Assembly: GCA_900708905.1 (NCBI GenBank)
Contig: CAADRB010000043.1
Span: forward strand, 433,311 to 497,310
Length of the DNA: 64,000 nt
Reading direction: 5' to 3'
DNA from: Hymenolepis diminuta
Taxonomy: Eukaryota; Platyhelminthes; Cestoda; Cyclophyllidea; Hymenolepididae
The position numbers were made by a program, and so were the translations under genes. How positions within the stretch are numbered: the stretch's first letter is position 1; each line of letters starts with the position of its first letter. Below the pieces are notes generated by a model. The model saw only the letters and a list, made by a program, of their open reading frames with translations, was not told where the DNA came from and did not search any database. This document shows, piece after piece, positions 59,701 to 64,000 of the stretch.

Positions 59701-61439
59701 GGTTGTGTCTTCGGGAATCTGGGAAGTGAGAGAAATGGTGTGAGAAACTATCCATTTACTATAATATAGAAGAATGGGAAGCAATCATAAGTTAATGCAT
59801 AAGTGCAACACACAAGGGTGGGGCTAGCTGTCTAAGTATGGAATAAAGTAACTACAATAACGTTAGGGGCTAGGGCAGAAACCATACACTGATAAACAAA
59901 AATCTATAGTCACGTCGAAGGTTTTATGAGTAAATAAGTTTCATCAAGGCATTGAGTCACTAACTTAAGATACTTAAGTATAAAATAGTTTAGACTTCTT
60001 TAAGAAAATGCTGTAAAGTTAAAAGGACCTACTTTAATTGCATAGGTATGAAGATAGTTAAGAAACCATCAACAGTGTGTCAAGTTATCGACATATCTCG
60101 GATTTCGGGAAAAAGTTGTTTAAGTAAAAATATGGTAATGAAAAATCTAAAATTTTACTCCTAGATCAATGTGTAGATGTAGAGCTCATGAAAATTGAGT
60201 TCATAAATATTTTGAGAGATTGAAGAAATTCCGAACACGCACGCGTAAAAATTATATTTTTTGTGTCTTCTCAGCTTCTTTTTATAAACAATTATATTAT
60301 AACTAAATTACTTTTGCATATTAGTCTTCACTGCAAACTCATTCATATCATTTATAGTGCAAATTTACATGAAGACTACCTGGGGAAGGAATCGTAGATA
60401 TATTGATGCTTTTGCTGCCATTGGTCGGCGTTTTTATGGCTGTTGTTTAAACCAATAACGTCTAAAATTCTGAAAGCAAAGCATCTCCAAGGTGTAAAGG
60501 ATTCCGGATCCGGAAATTTAAGTTTTAAGAATCATGCAATTTTTTCCATAGGTCATAATAATATTAATCAATAATGTGGCAGAACAGTGCAACATTCATT
60601 AGTTACTCTGAAGACAAGGTAATTACAATCCTTCCAAAACAACAATATTTTTACTCGAATGACTTAAATCGCTTCCTTAATGATCCACTAACTTTTCATA
60701 TTGCTGTTTATTAACCGGATCAACAGCATTAATAGCATTCTACTCATGATTTTAAAATTTCATTTGTACGACTGAAAAATGACACAGGCATGATTGAACA
60801 AGAAAAAAATCCAGGGGCGTGAATACATTTGGAATGTTGAGCAAGAATTTGAGAAATAAAACGGTTAAAGTAAAATTTCAGGCATAAGAAATGAGCATAA
60901 AATCGTGTAATTGTAATTTATCTTATCAAATAATTAATTATATCTTTATAAACTTTTATTAATGGTTTAGAGCCAAAAATTGAGACTATATATATTTTTA
61001 AAGTACATAAATTGTATTTATTAAATATCGAAACTTTTTTCTAAATCAGTTGAATCACTTCTCTCCATCTGGGCTGTTTTCATAGATGATTGCGCCAAAA
61101 TCTATCTATTTACAACACTGTTCTGTCTACCTTCTATTTTCTGTAATAAGATTTGTTGAAGGTCAAAATACTTTTTGAATTTTGTCTTGGGGAATTCACA
61201 TAACTTTATAAATTTTATTATCCGTTAAATTAGAAGGGGTGTTTCCCTGGTGCCTACTGACAAAAGAATAAATGAACGATACGATATAATTCATAGCATA
61301 TTCTTTTCTGATATTTCAAACGATCAGCTCCGAATAAAGAGCGGCGGAAGTCCAACCTTCCTTTTTATGAGTGGTAAATATTTCAGAGGAGCAACTGCTT
61401 CGTTTGATAACCAAAGAAATTTAACTTAATTTGCTCTAC
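53721..61439. other. Intergenic, no gene recognised
   Basis: About 7.7 kb of AT-rich DNA. Frames of 60-106 codons (for example 54336-54605, 55331-55564, 57418-57675 and 58059-58379) lack motifs and splice context and occur on both strands as chance would produce. A short G-run lies near 54961. Confidence 0.45.
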
Positions 61440-61865
61440 TAACTCAACGTGTTAAGCTATCTCCTCTCTGCTATGTCGAAACTGTAAGCCGTTGAATATC
61501 ACGTAAGATCATTTTGCCATCTCCACCTTTGAGCGAAAAATTGATTTGAGGCTACAAGACTAGTCCATTTTGATAAAAAATCTTATCGATAAGCACTCGC
61601 TATAATCCAGGGAACAAATAATGAAATTTAAATTTTGAAACGTAAACTACCCATTAGGCAACTATAGTAAAACCGGAATACAAAAAAATCAAATTAAGGT
61701 TGAATTTTGGATACCTTGAAGTTGCTCTAGGCATCTTTTTGATCCACCCTCCTTTATCATTTATTAGACTTCCTATTAATTGGTCTCAGCTTCCTCCCAC
61801 AATTAAAACTTGTACCTTTTTCTGTAGTTCTGCATGTAATAATAATAACAACTTATTTAAAAGGT
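61440..61865 (+). repeat. Dispersed repeat family 2, copy 2
   Basis: Partner of 4105-4530 in the same orientation: TATGTCGAAACTGTAAGCC, TTGATAAAAAATC, TTGAAACGTAAACTACCCAT, CTCCCACAATTAAAA and a TAATAATAATAA tail. The 98-codon frame at 61700-61996 is largely inside it and is not considered a gene. Confidence 0.7.
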
Positions 61866-64000
61866 TGGAAATTTTTAAAGCATTAAGTTTTTTAAAACAT
61901 TACTTCTTCCCATTTTGTGAAGCAGCACACACCGTTACATCGACGGAATTTATGAAAACCAACACTGGAAAATCGATGAGTGACAGTACACTATAACTTA
62001 TCAGTTCCTAATTTTATATTGGCTAACTTTTCTCCACTACATGATTTTCAAATTCGTTGAAATTTCACAACCAGCAGACCTTTACCCGATAGAAGGGACC
62101 AATCAGTTTGTCTATTTTAATTGATCTGATTAATTAAAGTTGGTTAAACTAGCTTATTTTAAATTGGACAAAAAAACATTTAATATATATGCAAATATAA
62201 GGGTTAACAAACACTTGAGACCATGTCATCTATAATATACCAATTCTGGAAATAAGATAAAGCAGAAAATCAGGGAAATAATAAGCTCTTGGAAAACAAA
62301 CCAGTCTTCAAAGTCTTGATTTGAGTTGGATTAAAGCCTCCTTTAATTAGTGATTTCATTTCCTCACTTCATGGGTTATTTCAACTGTCTTGTTGATTAT
62401 CTTTTTTAAATACTCTCCAATGGTTTGAATCGTTCTTTCTTTCCCATAAAAACTAAAGAAATTGCATACTAATTAGATTTTAGAATATTCAACACGGGGC
62501 GTTCTATCTTTATTCCTCCAAAAATATCAAAAATAAATATTAAATAACTGATTGTTTCTGATCAACAATATCAAGAGAACAATATTCATAGTAAGATTTT
62601 AGCAAACTCAACTCCATCTTTGCTTGAGGTACTGATGATCGTTGGAGACAGGAACAGCCTTATCGCTAAAGGAAAAAATTAAAATTTTAAAATTAATTTA
62701 TAGATGAACTTTTCATCAGAAAAATTGAACCCATGGATTAACTTTCCTTGACTAATTATATTTTCTGGTTTTATCTTTGATTTAATGATTCAATTAGGAA
62801 ACCTATTTGAGTCCAGTGCACCTGCTAATAAGACATCTGTATGGTTTGCATTAAAGAATACACAGTATTCATTGTAGACGAATGGTATTTTGAAACGAAT
62901 TCACAGTCACATTTAAATATATGATATCTTGTTCTAGCATATCTTTTGACTCACTGTTAATCCACATACCACTTTTGAATGTATGCGAAACACATAAATA
63001 TGAAACAAAAATGACATTATTTTAGTCTTTGTCACTATCTAAGCATGTTCATATTAAGTTTTATGAAAGTAGAATAAAGTGTATTTGATCAACTGCCATG
63101 ATAAGTTCACATGAACTTTCCTTATGCTTGATTCCTAAAGCCCGCAAGTTAATGTCTTAGATCTAATTATATGAAGAGAAAGAAATATTAATGAGGGTTG
63201 CAAGCAGATACAAAAATAAATAATTAGCCTCTCAATTTGCCTAGGGTAATAATAACAAATTGAATGACCGCCTATTTGTCATCCATCAGATCTTGTCAAT
63301 ATGAAATTAATGAGATGGTTTCGAATTGCTTTTAATAGTAAATGATAAATGGCAAATTAAAATTTTGGATACATTATTAGATAGTTATCTTGAGGAGCTG
63401 CTTTTATCGAATCAGTGGTATGATATTTAAGAGTGCGACTCGGAATTTCCGATTTATGAAATAATTAGGAACCAGAAATTCGCAGAGATTCTCGATTTCT
63501 CATTGAATCAAAAGTTGGGAGTCTATTTATTAAGACTGTAGTAGAAAATAAGTTAAAAGATGATAATAATCAACTTTATTTACTGTTTCTTTGATGCTTA
63601 AAGCACGATTTATAAGATCTGTCAGGAACTTTAGCCACAATTTTGTTTCCGTCATTGTGACTTAGACATTTCAGTAGAAAAACAGAGGTATCTGGTATCT
63701 TCCAGATATATGATAACTAATACGAAATCTAATAGAGTTGGACTCTGAATGACCAAAATAGGAACTATTCTTGATGTGCTTGAGCCCGGAACAGTTTCGT
63801 TAAATATAAATATATGTTAGAAACAAGCAATCTATTTATGTTGGCCACTTGAATCCGCTAATTGGTGCGTTCTTCTATCTTCCTCTAAAACAACAGATGA
63901 CTAATCACTTTCAATCTCTTTCAATATGCTAATGTTATCCAGCGTTAATGTTATCTGTTTCATTTTGAATTCATTTTCATTTCATAACATCCAAAACAGC
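61866..64000. other. Window end, no gene recognised
   Basis: AT-rich DNA with no open frame of note on either strand and no recognised repeat. Confidence 0.45.

Noticed and set aside
1..64000. CRISPR arrays, rRNA genes, functional tRNA genes and bacterial operons
   Set aside because: None seen; the tRNA-like segments are decayed SINE heads, and gene structure is eukaryotic.

Overview
The window looks like a piece of a flatworm (Platyhelminthes) nuclear genome, most likely a parasitic tapeworm or fluke. The DNA is AT-rich, the genes are split by GT-AG introns, and many introns are very short (38 to 90 nt). There are tRNA-derived SINEs and remnants of a Ty3/Gypsy element whose Gag resembles the CsRn1 type known from flukes. 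Species cannot be fixed from this sequence. The exon models were built by hand from splice signals and reading phase; no database search was run.

Three multi-exon genes are well supported, and all close in frame. At 5154-8157 (minus) lies a 15-exon gene for a 641-residue polytopic membrane protein of the lipase maturation factor (LMF1/LMF2) family. Head-to-head with it, 1.6 kb away, a 13-exon gene spans 9752-25812 (plus). It encodes a 607-residue class I bHLH transcription factor (E protein: Daughterless/TCF3/TCF4/TCF12 type), with long introns and small exons of 27 and 30 nt. At 44326-52553 (plus) a 13-exon gene encodes a 521-residue protein not recognised as a whole. It carries a consensus CtBP-binding motif (PMDLS), one U1-like C2H2 zinc finger and a perfectly spliced 9-nt microexon. 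A partial minus-strand gene (41074-41386) lies divergent to it.

The 26-41 kb region is accessory in character. It holds a frameshifted minus-strand reading frame (26.9-27.6 kb), a small plus-strand ORF with a signal peptide and TATA box (28.1 kb), weak minus-strand ORFs (30.1 and 32.8 kb) and decayed Gypsy gag/protease pieces (34.1-34.7 and 35.6-36.0 kb). The region 52.6-64 kb shows no gene.

Repeats: seven copies or fragments of one tRNA-headed SINE family, in both orientations, four of them inside introns. A second dispersed repeat ending in a TAA-type tail occurs at 4.1 and 61.4 kb in the same orientation.

The observations most worth following are: splice acceptors placed directly ahead of the start codons of all four gene models (spliced-leader trans-splicing or 5'-UTR introns); two in-frame tandem acceptors and several frame-neutral microexons in the two regulatory genes; and a possible TATA and G-quadruplex internal promoter region inside the E-protein gene.
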